From assembly GCA_017535785.1 (NCBI GenBank), contig JAFXTN010000020.1, positions 1 to 64,000 on the forward strand: a stretch of 64,000 bases of DNA, read 5' to 3'. Source of the stretch: Butyrivibrio sp. (lineage in GTDB: Bacteria; Bacillota; Clostridia; Lachnospirales; Lachnospiraceae). The position numbers and the translations under genes are program-made. This document shows positions 24,000 to 32,415 of the stretch, one piece after another (the first letter of the stretch is position 1; each line of letters opens with the position of its first letter). The notes under the pieces are model-generated. The model worked only from the letters and a program-made list of their open reading frames with translations, was not told the DNA's origin and did not search any database.

Positions 24000-24070
24000 T
24001 CGTAATTATGCGGCTGCTGCATTTAGAGGATAGAGCGGTGCAAAAATTAAACAACTAGGGAGGACTGAAT

Positions 24071-24454
24071 ATGATAATAGAGCACGTTTCTATGTATGTT
24101 AATGATCTGGAGGCAGCAAGGGATTTCTTTGTAAAGTACCTTGATGGCAGATCAAACAGCGGATATCACAATGTAAATACAGGCTTAAGGACCTATTTCA
24201 TTTCTTTTGACGATGGGGCAAGATTGGAATTGATGACGAGACCGGAACTGACTGACTTGGATAAGCCGTTAAATCGCACAGGCTATGTACATATGGCATT
24301 TTCTGTTGGGAGCAGAGACCGCGTAGATGAAATAACTAAACGGTTAAAAGATGACGGATACGAAGTAGTGGGCGGCCCGAGAGTTACGGGAGATGGCTAC
24401 TATGAAAGTTCGGTGCTTGTTTTTGAAGACAACCAGATAGAAATAACAGAATAA
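24071..24454 (+). CDS. VOC (glyoxalase-like) family protein
   Basis: The 127-residue product is a single vicinal-oxygen-chelate domain of two beta-alpha-beta-beta-beta modules. It has the opening IEHVSMYVNDLEAARDFF, a central YVHMAFSVGSRD and the closing VFEDNQIEITE. His and Glu at the usual metal positions (H5, E55 region, H77, E124) are present. Members include glyoxalases, dioxygenases and resistance proteins; the substrate cannot be told. GGGAGG precedes ATG 24071. It is followed by a strong terminator and marks the right border of the toxin-immunity region. Confidence 0.88.
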   Translation: MIIEHVSMYVNDLEAARDFFVKYLDGRSNSGYHNVNTGLRTYFISFDDGARLELMTRPELTDLDKPLNRTGYVHMAFSVGSRDRVDEITKRLKDDGYEVVGGPRVTGDGYYESSVLVFEDNQIEITE

Positions 24455-24466
24455 ATAAGGCGATTG

Positions 24467-24499
24467 AAGCGCCGCGGACTTAGGATCCGTGGCGCTTTT
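24467..24499 (+). terminator. Terminator after VOC gene
   Basis: A 12-bp stem (AAGCGCCGCGGA/TCCGTGGCGCTT, one G-U pair) with a 7-base loop ends in a T run. It separates the accessory island from the GntR-ABC locus. Confidence 0.88.
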
Positions 24500-24518
24500 A
24501 CGTTATTGAAAAAATTTA

Positions 24519-24560
24519 TTGACAAATAAAAAGGTCATGTTATTATAATGTTATAACAAG
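24519..24560 (+). promoter_or_regulatory. Promoter and palindromic operator of the GntR gene
   Basis: TTGACA at 24519-24524 is followed by TATTAT (24541, 16-base spacer) or TATAAT (24544, 19-base spacer). The perfect palindrome TGTTATAACA at 24549-24558 overlaps the -10/start zone. That is a suitable place for autoregulation by the GntR protein encoded just downstream. Confidence 0.7.
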
Positions 24561-24576
24561 TTGAACGGAGGGCAAA

Positions 24577-25305
24577 ATGTTAGACAGTAACTTACCGGTT
24601 TCATTGCAATATCAGCTAAGAGAAGTATTGTTTGAGAAGCTCAATTCGGGTGAGTGGAAGGCAGGGGAGATGATCCCCAGCGAACATGAGCTTTGCGAAG
24701 AATACGGAGTCAGCAGAATAACAGTCCGTGAAGTTCTCAAGGAATTGGTCCAGAGCGGATACCTTAAGAGGAAACAGGGAAAAGGCACATTTGTTTCCAA
24801 ACCTTCTGTAGAGGCGACCTTGGTAAGTAACTATTCCTTGTCGGCGGATCTGAAGCAAAAGGGTATCTCTTCTGAGTTTAAACTGATCTCTCTTGAGGTA
24901 GTTGATCCATCACCTTCCAAGAAGGAATTTTTTGAACTGGCAGATGGTGAGAAGCTATTCGAGATCATAAGGACCAGAACGATCAAGGATGAGATATATG
25001 CTTGGGAGAAGGCATATGTCCCTGAGAAGTACCTCAAGGGTCTTACAGAAGAAGAGATCCAGAGTAAAGGTCTTTATCCTTCGATCAAGGAGAGAACCGG
25101 GCTCTATCCTATTGAAGCCGAGGAGAAAATGGAAGCGGTTATCTGTCCGGCATATGTTGCCAAGCAGATGAATTTACCCACCAACACTGCCGTTTTCAAG
25201 ATCAAGAGAAATACGAAATCTATGAACGGCTATATTGAAAAGTGCGAAAGTTATCTTGTGGGGCAGACATATAACATAAAGCACATTATTAAAAATGGGA
25301 TCTAA
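24577..25305 (+). CDS. GntR-family (HutC type) transcriptional regulator
   Basis: The product is 242 residues. A winged helix-turn-helix (about 8-72; PSEHELCEEYGVSRITVREVLKEL) is followed by a UTRA effector-binding domain (about 95-238; FFELADGEKLFEIIRTRT, ESYLVGQTYNI). UTRA regulators usually bind sugar phosphates, amino sugars or phosphonate-type ligands and release DNA on binding. It is the first gene of the ABC-PHP locus, with GGAGGG before ATG 24577 and its own promoter/palindrome. It likely controls the 14-kb locus downstream in response to the imported compound. Confidence 0.9.
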   Translation: MLDSNLPVSLQYQLREVLFEKLNSGEWKAGEMIPSEHELCEEYGVSRITVREVLKELVQSGYLKRKQGKGTFVSKPSVEATLVSNYSLSADLKQKGISSEFKLISLEVVDPSPSKKEFFELADGEKLFEIIRTRTIKDEIYAWEKAYVPEKYLKGLTEEEIQSKGLYPSIKERTGLYPIEAEEKMEAVICPAYVAKQMNLPTNTAVFKIKRNTKSMNGYIEKCESYLVGQTYNIKHIIKNGI

Positions 25306-25353
25306 ATTAAATCTGTAGATTTAAGAAAATGTTTTTGTAGAAGGGAGAAGGCT

Positions 25354-26637
25354 ATGAAGAAATTGGCTATTGTATTGGCATGTGTACTAACGTTATCTTG
25401 CTTTACGGGGTGTGGAGATAAGGCGGCATCGTCAGAGCCTCAGATCGAACCTGCGACAAGCGGACCTGCAGAAGAGAAAACTGAGGAAGCTACCGATAGC
25501 AAAGAAGCTGCAGAGGAGGTGCCCGAATTTGACACAGAGATCGAGAAGACTCTTTATGAAGCAAGTAAGATGTCAGATGAGGAACTTTATGCTAAAGCTA
25601 AAGAGGAAAAAGAGAAGACAGTTGTTTACTCAACAACGAGTTTGGCTGCAACTGCGATAGAGACTTTCCTTGCTAAGTATCCCGATCTTACGATCGAGAT
25701 GTCCGATATCGGTGAAGCAGATATGTTCACTAAGCTTTCAACTGAGATCGGAAGCGCAGCAGACGGCGCAGACATGGCATTACTTCAGAATGCATACAGA
25801 GTTAATAACGAACTTATTTCAGAAGATCTTCTGTACAACTATTTCCCTGAGTCATTAAAGGGAGTTGTTGATGAGAAATATCAGGATCCCACAGCAATCC
25901 TTTTCGTATCAAAGCTTATTTTCATGAACAAGAGCGACGCTTCCGTTGAGGATCTTAAGAACGTATGGCAGCTTACAGAGGCAGCATACAAGGACAAGAT
26001 TTTCTTCAAGAATCCCGCAGATGAGCCGGTTGGAATGAACTTCCTTATCATGCTCACATCTGATGAGTGGAATAAAAAGTTAAGTGATGCATACAAGTCA
26101 TATTTCGGATCAGAGTGGAACAACACAGCAGAGTACAAGTCATGTGCATATGAGTTCCTTGATAAGTTCCTTGCAAACTGCAACTACACATACACAGCAG
26201 ACGGCGGTATCTGTGGCGGCATTGCAGAGGGTGAACCCGGAAGCATTGGATTATTCGTATTCTCAAAGCTTAGAACCAATGAAGTAGCAAGAGCAAATCT
26301 TCAGATTGCTGCTACAGGAAATGACGGAGCAGGTATCGAAGGCTTTGCAGGTTTTATGTATCCTACATACGCACAGGTTTGTGCAGATACAGATACACCT
26401 TATACATGCGCATTGTTTATCAACTATCTTCTTTCCGAAGAGGGTGGCGCAGCTTGGAATAACGCAGACAACATGGGAACTTACCTCTCAAATTCTTCAA
26501 TCGCTTTAGTTCCCGATTCAACAGGATTGGATAAGGAAGTTGATTTCTGGTTAGACCGTTGCGTAATAGAAGATGGTGAATATCTTGCAGCTAACTATGC
26601 AGACGTATATGAGTACATTGCATCAAGGATAAACTGA
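25354..26637 (+). CDS. ABC transporter substrate-binding lipoprotein
   Basis: The 427-residue product has a lipoprotein signal ending FTGC with the lipid Cys at 20. An acidic linker and a type 2 periplasmic-binding fold follow (VVYSTTSLAATAIETFLAKYPDLTIEM near the N-terminus; FAGFMYPTYAQVCADTD and LSEEGGAAWN near the end). This is the ferric/2-aminoethylphosphonate/sugar-phosphate branch of extracellular solute-binding proteins. No Tyr pair characteristic of iron binding is evident to me. It delivers the ligand to the permease encoded next. AGGGAGAAGG lies upstream of ATG 25354. Confidence 0.88.
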   Translation: MKKLAIVLACVLTLSCFTGCGDKAASSEPQIEPATSGPAEEKTEEATDSKEAAEEVPEFDTEIEKTLYEASKMSDEELYAKAKEEKEKTVVYSTTSLAATAIETFLAKYPDLTIEMSDIGEADMFTKLSTEIGSAADGADMALLQNAYRVNNELISEDLLYNYFPESLKGVVDEKYQDPTAILFVSKLIFMNKSDASVEDLKNVWQLTEAAYKDKIFFKNPADEPVGMNFLIMLTSDEWNKKLSDAYKSYFGSEWNNTAEYKSCAYEFLDKFLANCNYTYTADGGICGGIAEGEPGSIGLFVFSKLRTNEVARANLQIAATGNDGAGIEGFAGFMYPTYAQVCADTDTPYTCALFINYLLSEEGGAAWNNADNMGTYLSNSSIALVPDSTGLDKEVDFWLDRCVIEDGEYLAANYADVYEYIASRIN

Positions 26638-26658
26638 TCTAGGAGAAAAAGGTATTTC

Positions 26659-26688
26659 GTATGGTGGAGGGTATTCTCTCCACCATAC
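26659..26688 (+). other. Intercistronic hairpin between binding protein and permease genes
   Basis: An 11-bp perfect stem (GTATGGTGGAG/CTCCACCATAC) with an 8-base loop and no T run sits in the 70-base gap. Such stems often protect the mRNA of the highly needed binding protein from 3' decay while lowering permease expression. Confidence 0.6.
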
Positions 26689-26707
26689 ATGGTCTTTGGA
26701 GGGTTGT

Positions 26708-28531
26708 ATGAAACTGATAAATTTGGAGAAGATCAAAAATAGGATAAAGACCTATTTCTCCAATCCGGCTAACTGCATGCTGGTTTTCTTCTTCATTGTT
26801 TTTCTGGGATTATCTATTTATCCCATAACAGCAATGATAAAAGAGATGTTCATTGTCCATGCGGGAATTGAGAAGACTCTGATAAGTGCAAAAAAGGGAT
26901 CGTTTACCTTTTACCATATTCAGAAGCTTTTCACTCCGGGCGAATGGAGCGTGACATCCTTCTACATTCCGTTTAAGAATTCTTTTTTGCTTGGCTTTTT
27001 TGGGGCGAGCCTTGCGATAATCTTCGGCGGAGTAACGGCATGGCTGATGACCAGGAGTAATCTTAAGTATAAAAAACTGATCGGAACATTATTTATGTTT
27101 CCGTATCTTATGCCGGCGTGGACGCTTGCACAGTTTTGGATCTATCTTTTCCAGAACACAAATGTAATGAGCGGAAACAAAGGAATCGTTCAGTCATTGT
27201 TCGGATTATGTATGCCGCAATGGTTTGTCTACGGATTGTTTCCATGCGTTATAGTAAACAGTCTGCACTTCGCGCCTTTTGCATATATCTTGATCGGCGG
27301 AATCTTGCAGAACATGGATGCAACGCTTGAAGAATCAGCGCAGATACTAAGAGCAAACAGACTTAGGATAGTAAGAAAAGTCACATTGCCTATCGTTATG
27401 CCGGCACTTCTTTCGACATTCCTTCTTGTATTTTCAAGTGGATTTGCATCATATGCCGTTCCGGTATTCCTGGGCGGCGCCGTAAGATTCTATACTTTGG
27501 CAAGTAAGATGAAGGCAATGATCAATGCAGGATACATGGGACAGGCGTATATCATCGCAGCAGTGATGATCCTTTGCGGAATCATTATCCTGATGATCAA
27601 TCAGAGATATACCAATAAGAGAAGGTCATTTACAACGGTAACCGGAAAGTCAGGTCAGGTATCGCTTGTAGATCTTAAGAAAGCGAACGGACCTATCTCG
27701 ATCGCAATGATAGTTTTAACCGTGTGCTTCTCGGTTGTACCTCTCATAGTATTTGCACTTCAGACGATTCAAAGAATTCCGGGTGACTACAGCATTTCAA
27801 ATTGGACCTTGGATTTCTGGATCGGAAAAGATCTGGATGCATACAAGATGGGAATGGTAGGAGGAATCCTTGTAGGAAAAGATTTCCTGATGGCACTTTT
27901 CAGACTGGTGCTCCTTTCAATAGCTTGCTCGGTATTTGCGGGAACAGCAGGTCTTTTTATCGGATATTCCGTTGTAAGAAACAGAAGAACAAAGCTTTCC
28001 AAGATGGTGGAAGCGATGTCATTCTTCCCTTACCTCATTCCTACGATCGCATTTTCCGCAATATATCTGGCGCTTGCATCGACCAAGACATTTTCATTTT
28101 TGTATAACTCATTCTTACTGCTTGTAATTGTGGGTGGAGTCAAGTATTTACCTTTCGCATCGAGAGGCTGTATCAATTCGATGCTTCAGGTTTCAGCGGA
28201 GATAGAAGAGGCTGCGATACTTATGAAGGTACCGTGGTATAAGAGGATATTCAGGATCCTTGTTCCTATTCAGAAGACCAGTATTTTCTCCGGTTATCTG
28301 CTTCCTATAGTATCCGCGATGAGAGAAGTCGATCTTTTTGCACTTATTGTATCTAACAGCAGTTACATGTTGACGACCATGCTTTTGGCGTTCAACCAGA
28401 CCGGGTACGATCAGTACGCAAGTGCGATAACTCTTTTGATCATAGTGATCGTACTTGTTATCAACCAGGTTTCAAGCAAGCTGACCGGTGCGTCGATTTC
28501 ACAGAGCGTCGGTTCGTACAATAAACAGTAG
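26708..28531 (+). CDS. ABC transporter permease, fused two-module type
   Basis: The ATG at 26708 is preceded by GGAGGG, though spacing is short; a TTG four codons upstream is possible. The 607-residue protein has about twelve membrane segments in two homologous halves. Each half has an EAA loop contacting the ATPase: EESAQILRANRLRIVRKVTLP and EIEEAAILMKVPWYKRIFRIL. This is the FbpB/PhnV-like double permease that works with one type of ATPase. It forms the channel of the importer encoded here. Confidence 0.9.
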   Translation: MKLINLEKIKNRIKTYFSNPANCMLVFFFIVFLGLSIYPITAMIKEMFIVHAGIEKTLISAKKGSFTFYHIQKLFTPGEWSVTSFYIPFKNSFLLGFFGASLAIIFGGVTAWLMTRSNLKYKKLIGTLFMFPYLMPAWTLAQFWIYLFQNTNVMSGNKGIVQSLFGLCMPQWFVYGLFPCVIVNSLHFAPFAYILIGGILQNMDATLEESAQILRANRLRIVRKVTLPIVMPALLSTFLLVFSSGFASYAVPVFLGGAVRFYTLASKMKAMINAGYMGQAYIIAAVMILCGIIILMINQRYTNKRRSFTTVTGKSGQVSLVDLKKANGPISIAMIVLTVCFSVVPLIVFALQTIQRIPGDYSISNWTLDFWIGKDLDAYKMGMVGGILVGKDFLMALFRLVLLSIACSVFAGTAGLFIGYSVVRNRRTKLSKMVEAMSFFPYLIPTIAFSAIYLALASTKTFSFLYNSFLLLVIVGGVKYLPFASRGCINSMLQVSAEIEEAAILMKVPWYKRIFRILVPIQKTSIFSGYLLPIVSAMREVDLFALIVSNSSYMLTTMLLAFNQTGYDQYASAITLLIIVIVLVINQVSSKLTGASISQSVGSYNKQ

Positions 28532-28545
28532 AAGGAGTAAAGGGT

Positions 28546-29652
28546 ATGCCAAGAATTGAACTGATAAATATCACAAAAAGATGGGGAGATTTTTACGGAG
28601 TTAAAAATCTGAACATGGTCATAGAAGACCGAGACTTTGTATCATTACTTGGTCCTTCGGGATGCGGCAAGACTACGACTCTCAGAATGATCGCAGGTTT
28701 GGAGACACCGACGGAAGGTACGATAAAGATCGGAGATAAGGTCGTTTTTGATTCGGAAACAGGAGTTAATCTTTCTTCCGATAAACGTGAGATAGGTTTT
28801 ATTTTCCAGAACTATGCACTTTGGCCGCACATGACGGTTTATGAAAATATCGCATTCGGTCTTGAGAGCATGAAGTGGAACAAAAAAGATATCGATGCGA
28901 GAGTAAAAGAGATGCTCGCACTTATGAAGATCGAAGAGTTCGAAAAAAGATATCCTTCCGAGATCTCCGGAGGACAGCAGCAGAGAGTAGCGATCGCAAG
29001 AACACTTGCGGTCAAGCCACAGGTTCTTTTGATGGATGAGCCTTTATCAAATCTTGATGCCAAGCTTCGTCTTGAAATGAGAACAGAGCTTAAGAGACTT
29101 CATGCAGACACAGATTCAACCTTTGTTTATGTTACACACGATCAGCTTGAGGCAATGACTCTTTCTACTAAGATATGCCTTATGAAAGAGGGAACGATCC
29201 AACAGTATGCTCCGCCTCTTAAAGTTTATAACGAGCCTAATAATCTATATGTTGCAGATTTCGTGGGCAACCCGAGTATGAATTTTGTTGAGGGAACGAT
29301 CAATAAGTCAGGAGAAAACTTCGAGGTATCATTACTTGGTTACAAGGCTAAGTTTATTCCAAACGAAAAACTTGAAGATATTGGCGGAGACATTACTGTT
29401 GGCTTCAGACCCGAGTTTATGAAGATCGAAGAGAGCGGCAAGATAAAAGCCAGCGTATATTCGACATTGCCTTCAGGACTTGAGACAACAATTAAGCTTA
29501 AGATCGGAGAAGAGATCATTTCATCGGTTGTATTCGGTGCTTCTGATTATGTGACGGATGAGGAGCTTAATTGCAGCATATCCGGAAACAATGTCTGCAT
29601 TTTCGATAAAGAGGGACAGAAGGTTTCAATGGGACAGTTGATCATAGAATAA
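28546..29652 (+). CDS. ABC transporter ATP-binding protein
   Basis: The 368-residue protein has a complete ATPase: Walker A GPSGCGKTTT, Q loop FIFQNYALWPHM, signature ISGGQQQRVAIAR, Walker B VLLMDEPLSNLDAKL and the switch His in VTHDQ. A C-terminal TOBE-type domain of about 120 residues (VGFRPEFMKIEE) often senses regulators. AAGGAG precedes the ATG, 14 bases after the permease. It should energise import of the locus-specific substrate. Confidence 0.92.
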   Translation: MPRIELINITKRWGDFYGVKNLNMVIEDRDFVSLLGPSGCGKTTTLRMIAGLETPTEGTIKIGDKVVFDSETGVNLSSDKREIGFIFQNYALWPHMTVYENIAFGLESMKWNKKDIDARVKEMLALMKIEEFEKRYPSEISGGQQQRVAIARTLAVKPQVLLMDEPLSNLDAKLRLEMRTELKRLHADTDSTFVYVTHDQLEAMTLSTKICLMKEGTIQQYAPPLKVYNEPNNLYVADFVGNPSMNFVEGTINKSGENFEVSLLGYKAKFIPNEKLEDIGGDITVGFRPEFMKIEESGKIKASVYSTLPSGLETTIKLKIGEEIISSVVFGASDYVTDEELNCSISGNNVCIFDKEGQKVSMGQLIIE

Positions 29653-29667
29653 AAAGGAAGAGTAAAA

Positions 29668-31551
29668 GTGAGTACAAACATTGTAGAAATCAAAGCCATA
29701 GCATCGAGTGAGAGCTATCTTGAGGGCTTTGAACCTCAGAAGGCTCTTGACGGTAGGGTAGACACGGCGTGGAAGGCAGATCCGTATTTTAAGTGGATCA
29801 TGCTTGATACCGGTGCTGCCCACTATATCGATCACATAAATCTTATCACCGGTCACGACGGGGAGTTTTATCATTATCATGTGGAATACAGTAGCGACAG
29901 GATCAACTGGGATTTTGTCATGGAAAAAGATAATGATGCTCCCGCAACTGAGATCGGCGACGCTATAGAGATCAAGAAGGTCGCAAGATTCATAAAGATC
30001 ACGATCTCATTTTGCTCTTGCTCAAGCGTAGTGACCGTGGAAAACATTCATGTTCACGGATATTCTGTTCCTGAAACAGAAGAAGCTTTTGATATGACAA
30101 GGAGCAGAGTTAAGGCGATCAAAGGAGAAATAGGATCAGGTTTTGTAAGGATCGACGATTATGATATCGATGATTCTTGGAAGGATTCTGTTATCGAGGC
30201 CACGCAGGCGGGAGCAGTTGTAAGGTTCTCCGATATATCTTTTGACAAAAAAGAAATCGATCAGTTGAGATTCTGCCTGGGACTTCCGGTTAAGGACAAG
30301 GTATCTTATGTAAATATCGAATTCAGACTTGATTCAGTCACCGGAGAAAAAGTAGGAAACATCCATCTTTGCAGGCAGTATACATATTTTACGGAACTTG
30401 CGATCGATATTCGAAAGGAAAACGGTGAGCTTGTTACCGGTAAGCACGATCTCTATATCGTGGTAACGCAGATCGATGCGCCTCAGAGCGTAGTCCTTTA
30501 TTGGATGAAGCTGGACAGACATCCGGAATTATCACCTGTTGCAACCGACTACAGAGAAGAGCTTATCGTGGATGATGAACCTTACAAGATCTTCTTTGGA
30601 AATATGCATTGTCACACGGGACTGACGGATGGCTTCGGAACAGCGGAGCATGCCTATGACTATGCCAGAAATGTTGCGAAGTTGGACTTCTTGGGGATAA
30701 CCGAACATAGCAATTGTTTGGATGAGATGTTTGACTGTAACAAGAGCTTTAAGTGGAGAGACTTAAAGCGTGCCTCTCAAAAAGCAACTGAGAATGGTAA
30801 GTTTGTTGGCTTGTACGGTTCTGAAACCACATGGTACAACCAGTTTGGCCATATGAATATTTACTGTGCGGACTTTTTCCTTAATTCATATGAGTTTAAG
30901 TTTGACGAAGCACAGGCATATTACAGTAAGCTCAAGGAATATGGCGGACTAATAAGTCAGTGGAACCATCCGTGGTCCTGCGGAAACAGGCACTTTGACT
31001 TCTTCGAGCCTTATGATGAAGAGCTGGATAAGATAACTTATACGATCGAATTAAACAACGTGGAGTTATCCGGAGAGGATATCATAAAATATTATGTGAT
31101 AGCGCTTGATAAGGGCTGGCATCTTTCGCCTGTGGGAAATCAGGACAACCATCAGGAGAACTGGGGAACGCAAAACGGCATAAGGACCGGAGTGATCGTA
31201 AGAAGACTGACCGCTGCCGACATCTATGATGCAATGAAGAATCTTCGTACGTACTTTACGGGAGCACCGGGATTTAGAGTAATGTATTCGATGAGCGGCA
31301 ATATTCAGGGTTCGATGATAGAGTGGCAAGACGATCTTGTTATCAATGTGAAGGCTTCGTGCGATGATGCTTGTAAGATAACAGAGGTGCAAGTGTACGG
31401 AGAAGGTGGTAAAGTAATAGATACAGTTTCTTGCGATGATTATCTGATCGAGAAAAATATAAAAGTCTGGAACAGACAGAAATATTATTTCTTAAAACTT
31501 ATAAGAGAAGACGGACAGATCGCGGTAACGGCGCCTATCTGGATAAAATAA
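29668..31551 (+). CDS. Discoidin, CBM6-like and PHP-domain metallohydrolase (CehA/McbA-like)
   Basis: A GTG start at 29668 with AAGGAAGAG upstream gives 627 residues. There is no signal peptide or membrane segment. Residues about 5-130 form an F5/8-type (discoidin) domain (SSESYLEGFEPQKALDGR, YHYHVEYSSDRINWDF). Residues about 150-285 form a CBM6-like module (FRLDSVTG, TGKHDLYIVV). Residues about 305-510 form a PHP hydrolase with H314 and H316 in MHCHTGLTDG, then ITEHSN, SQWNHP and GNQDNH. A beta-sandwich C-terminus ends in ITAPIW-like VTAPIWIK. PHP enzymes use two or three metal ions to cleave phosphoesters or other esters. Glycan-binding domains on an apparently cytosolic enzyme are odd. It is co-directional with the ABC genes. 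Confidence 0.82.
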   Translation: MSTNIVEIKAIASSESYLEGFEPQKALDGRVDTAWKADPYFKWIMLDTGAAHYIDHINLITGHDGEFYHYHVEYSSDRINWDFVMEKDNDAPATEIGDAIEIKKVARFIKITISFCSCSSVVTVENIHVHGYSVPETEEAFDMTRSRVKAIKGEIGSGFVRIDDYDIDDSWKDSVIEATQAGAVVRFSDISFDKKEIDQLRFCLGLPVKDKVSYVNIEFRLDSVTGEKVGNIHLCRQYTYFTELAIDIRKENGELVTGKHDLYIVVTQIDAPQSVVLYWMKLDRHPELSPVATDYREELIVDDEPYKIFFGNMHCHTGLTDGFGTAEHAYDYARNVAKLDFLGITEHSNCLDEMFDCNKSFKWRDLKRASQKATENGKFVGLYGSETTWYNQFGHMNIYCADFFLNSYEFKFDEAQAYYSKLKEYGGLISQWNHPWSCGNRHFDFFEPYDEELDKITYTIELNNVELSGEDIIKYYVIALDKGWHLSPVGNQDNHQENWGTQNGIRTGVIVRRLTAADIYDAMKNLRTYFTGAPGFRVMYSMSGNIQGSMIEWQDDLVINVKASCDDACKITEVQVYGEGGKVIDTVSCDDYLIEKNIKVWNRQKYYFLKLIREDGQIAVTAPIWIK

Positions 31552-31590
31552 ATGTTATCCGGAAAATAATTTTGCTTTGGAGGAAAGAGA

Positions 31591-32244
31591 GTGAACGGTA
31601 GGACTATATTTGATATGCTGCCCTTTGCTATTGTGTTTATTGTTCTTGGAATGTTTGGATATGCAATGATCATGATCGCAATGAGCGAACGAAGGATCAT
31701 CAAAGAGAACTCCGATGAGGAGAGGGTTCGTGAATCGGAGAAAACATTGAATGCGCTTAAATTATTAGCGCCTATAGAGATTGGACTGGTATTGCTGTTT
31801 GGTTTTTTGGCGCTTAATTACTATCATCAGACAATGGATATCAATCCTGTCGGAGTAGGATTAACTGCAGGAGGAGTACTCTTTAGCTACATCGGTGTGT
31901 TGTTCGATGGTATGAACAACGATAAGAATACAAGATACACCGCTTCTTGTGACGGCTATGTCGAAGGAGTAACCGAATCTGAGGATTCAGATGGACATGT
32001 AAGGTACTCTCCGCTTATCAAATATTATGTAGATGGACAAGAGTATACCTGTGATTCGTCGATTTCTGCCGGTTACAATGAGCTTCCGGAAATAGGCACG
32101 CGTATGACGGTGTACTACGATCCACAATGGCCTAAAGAATCTGAGTCGGATTTTGAACGGAGGCTGGGGAAAAGTTTTCCTATATGGTTTTTGGCCTTTG
32201 GCATGCCGATGGCAGTGATCGGATTTTTCATATTAGTTATTTGA
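31591..32244 (+). CDS. DUF3592-like membrane protein
   Basis: The GTG start at 31591 follows GGAGGAAAG. The 217-residue product has two N-terminal membrane helices (about 8-30, 58-76), a further helix (about 86-102) and a C-terminal one (about 194-215). Between them lies a soluble domain with YSPLIKYYVDGQEYTCDSS and GTRMTVYYDPQWP, the pattern of DUF3592. The biochemical role of that family is not known. It sits between the two PHP genes and is probably part of the same transcription unit, with a terminator afterwards. Confidence 0.8.
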   Translation: MNGRTIFDMLPFAIVFIVLGMFGYAMIMIAMSERRIIKENSDEERVRESEKTLNALKLLAPIEIGLVLLFGFLALNYYHQTMDINPVGVGLTAGGVLFSYIGVLFDGMNNDKNTRYTASCDGYVEGVTESEDSDGHVRYSPLIKYYVDGQEYTCDSSISAGYNELPEIGTRMTVYYDPQWPKESESDFERRLGKSFPIWFLAFGMPMAVIGFFILVI

Positions 32245-32298
32245 CGCAAAAGCATATAAATGATAACCTTTCTATATGCGATTTGACCGGATTGAGTG

Positions 32299-32349
32299 AT
32301 GACCTATAAGCGCATTCATTTTCTGATGGATGATTATAGGTCATTTTTA
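32299..32349 (+). terminator. Terminator after DUF3592-like gene
   Basis: An 11-bp perfect stem (ATGACCTATAA/TTATAGGTCAT) encloses a 24-base loop and ends in TTTTT. The surface PHP gene starts 67 bases later and so may have its own promoter. Confidence 0.65.
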
Positions 32350-32415
32350 AGTGGGGACGCTTAGCTCTGTCGAGGGGATTATAAACGTGGATTATAAAAG
32401 ATGGAGGAATAAGGG

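Noticed and set aside
16555-24070. Prophage or integrative element
   Set aside because: No integrase, terminase, portal, capsid, transposase or flanking tRNA was found; the region reads as defence and toxin-immunity genes only.
25354-29652. Calling the importer an iron(III) transporter
   Set aside because: The permease and ATPase resemble that family, but the neighbouring PHP enzymes and UTRA regulator fit an organic ester better, and no iron-binding Tyr pair was recognised.
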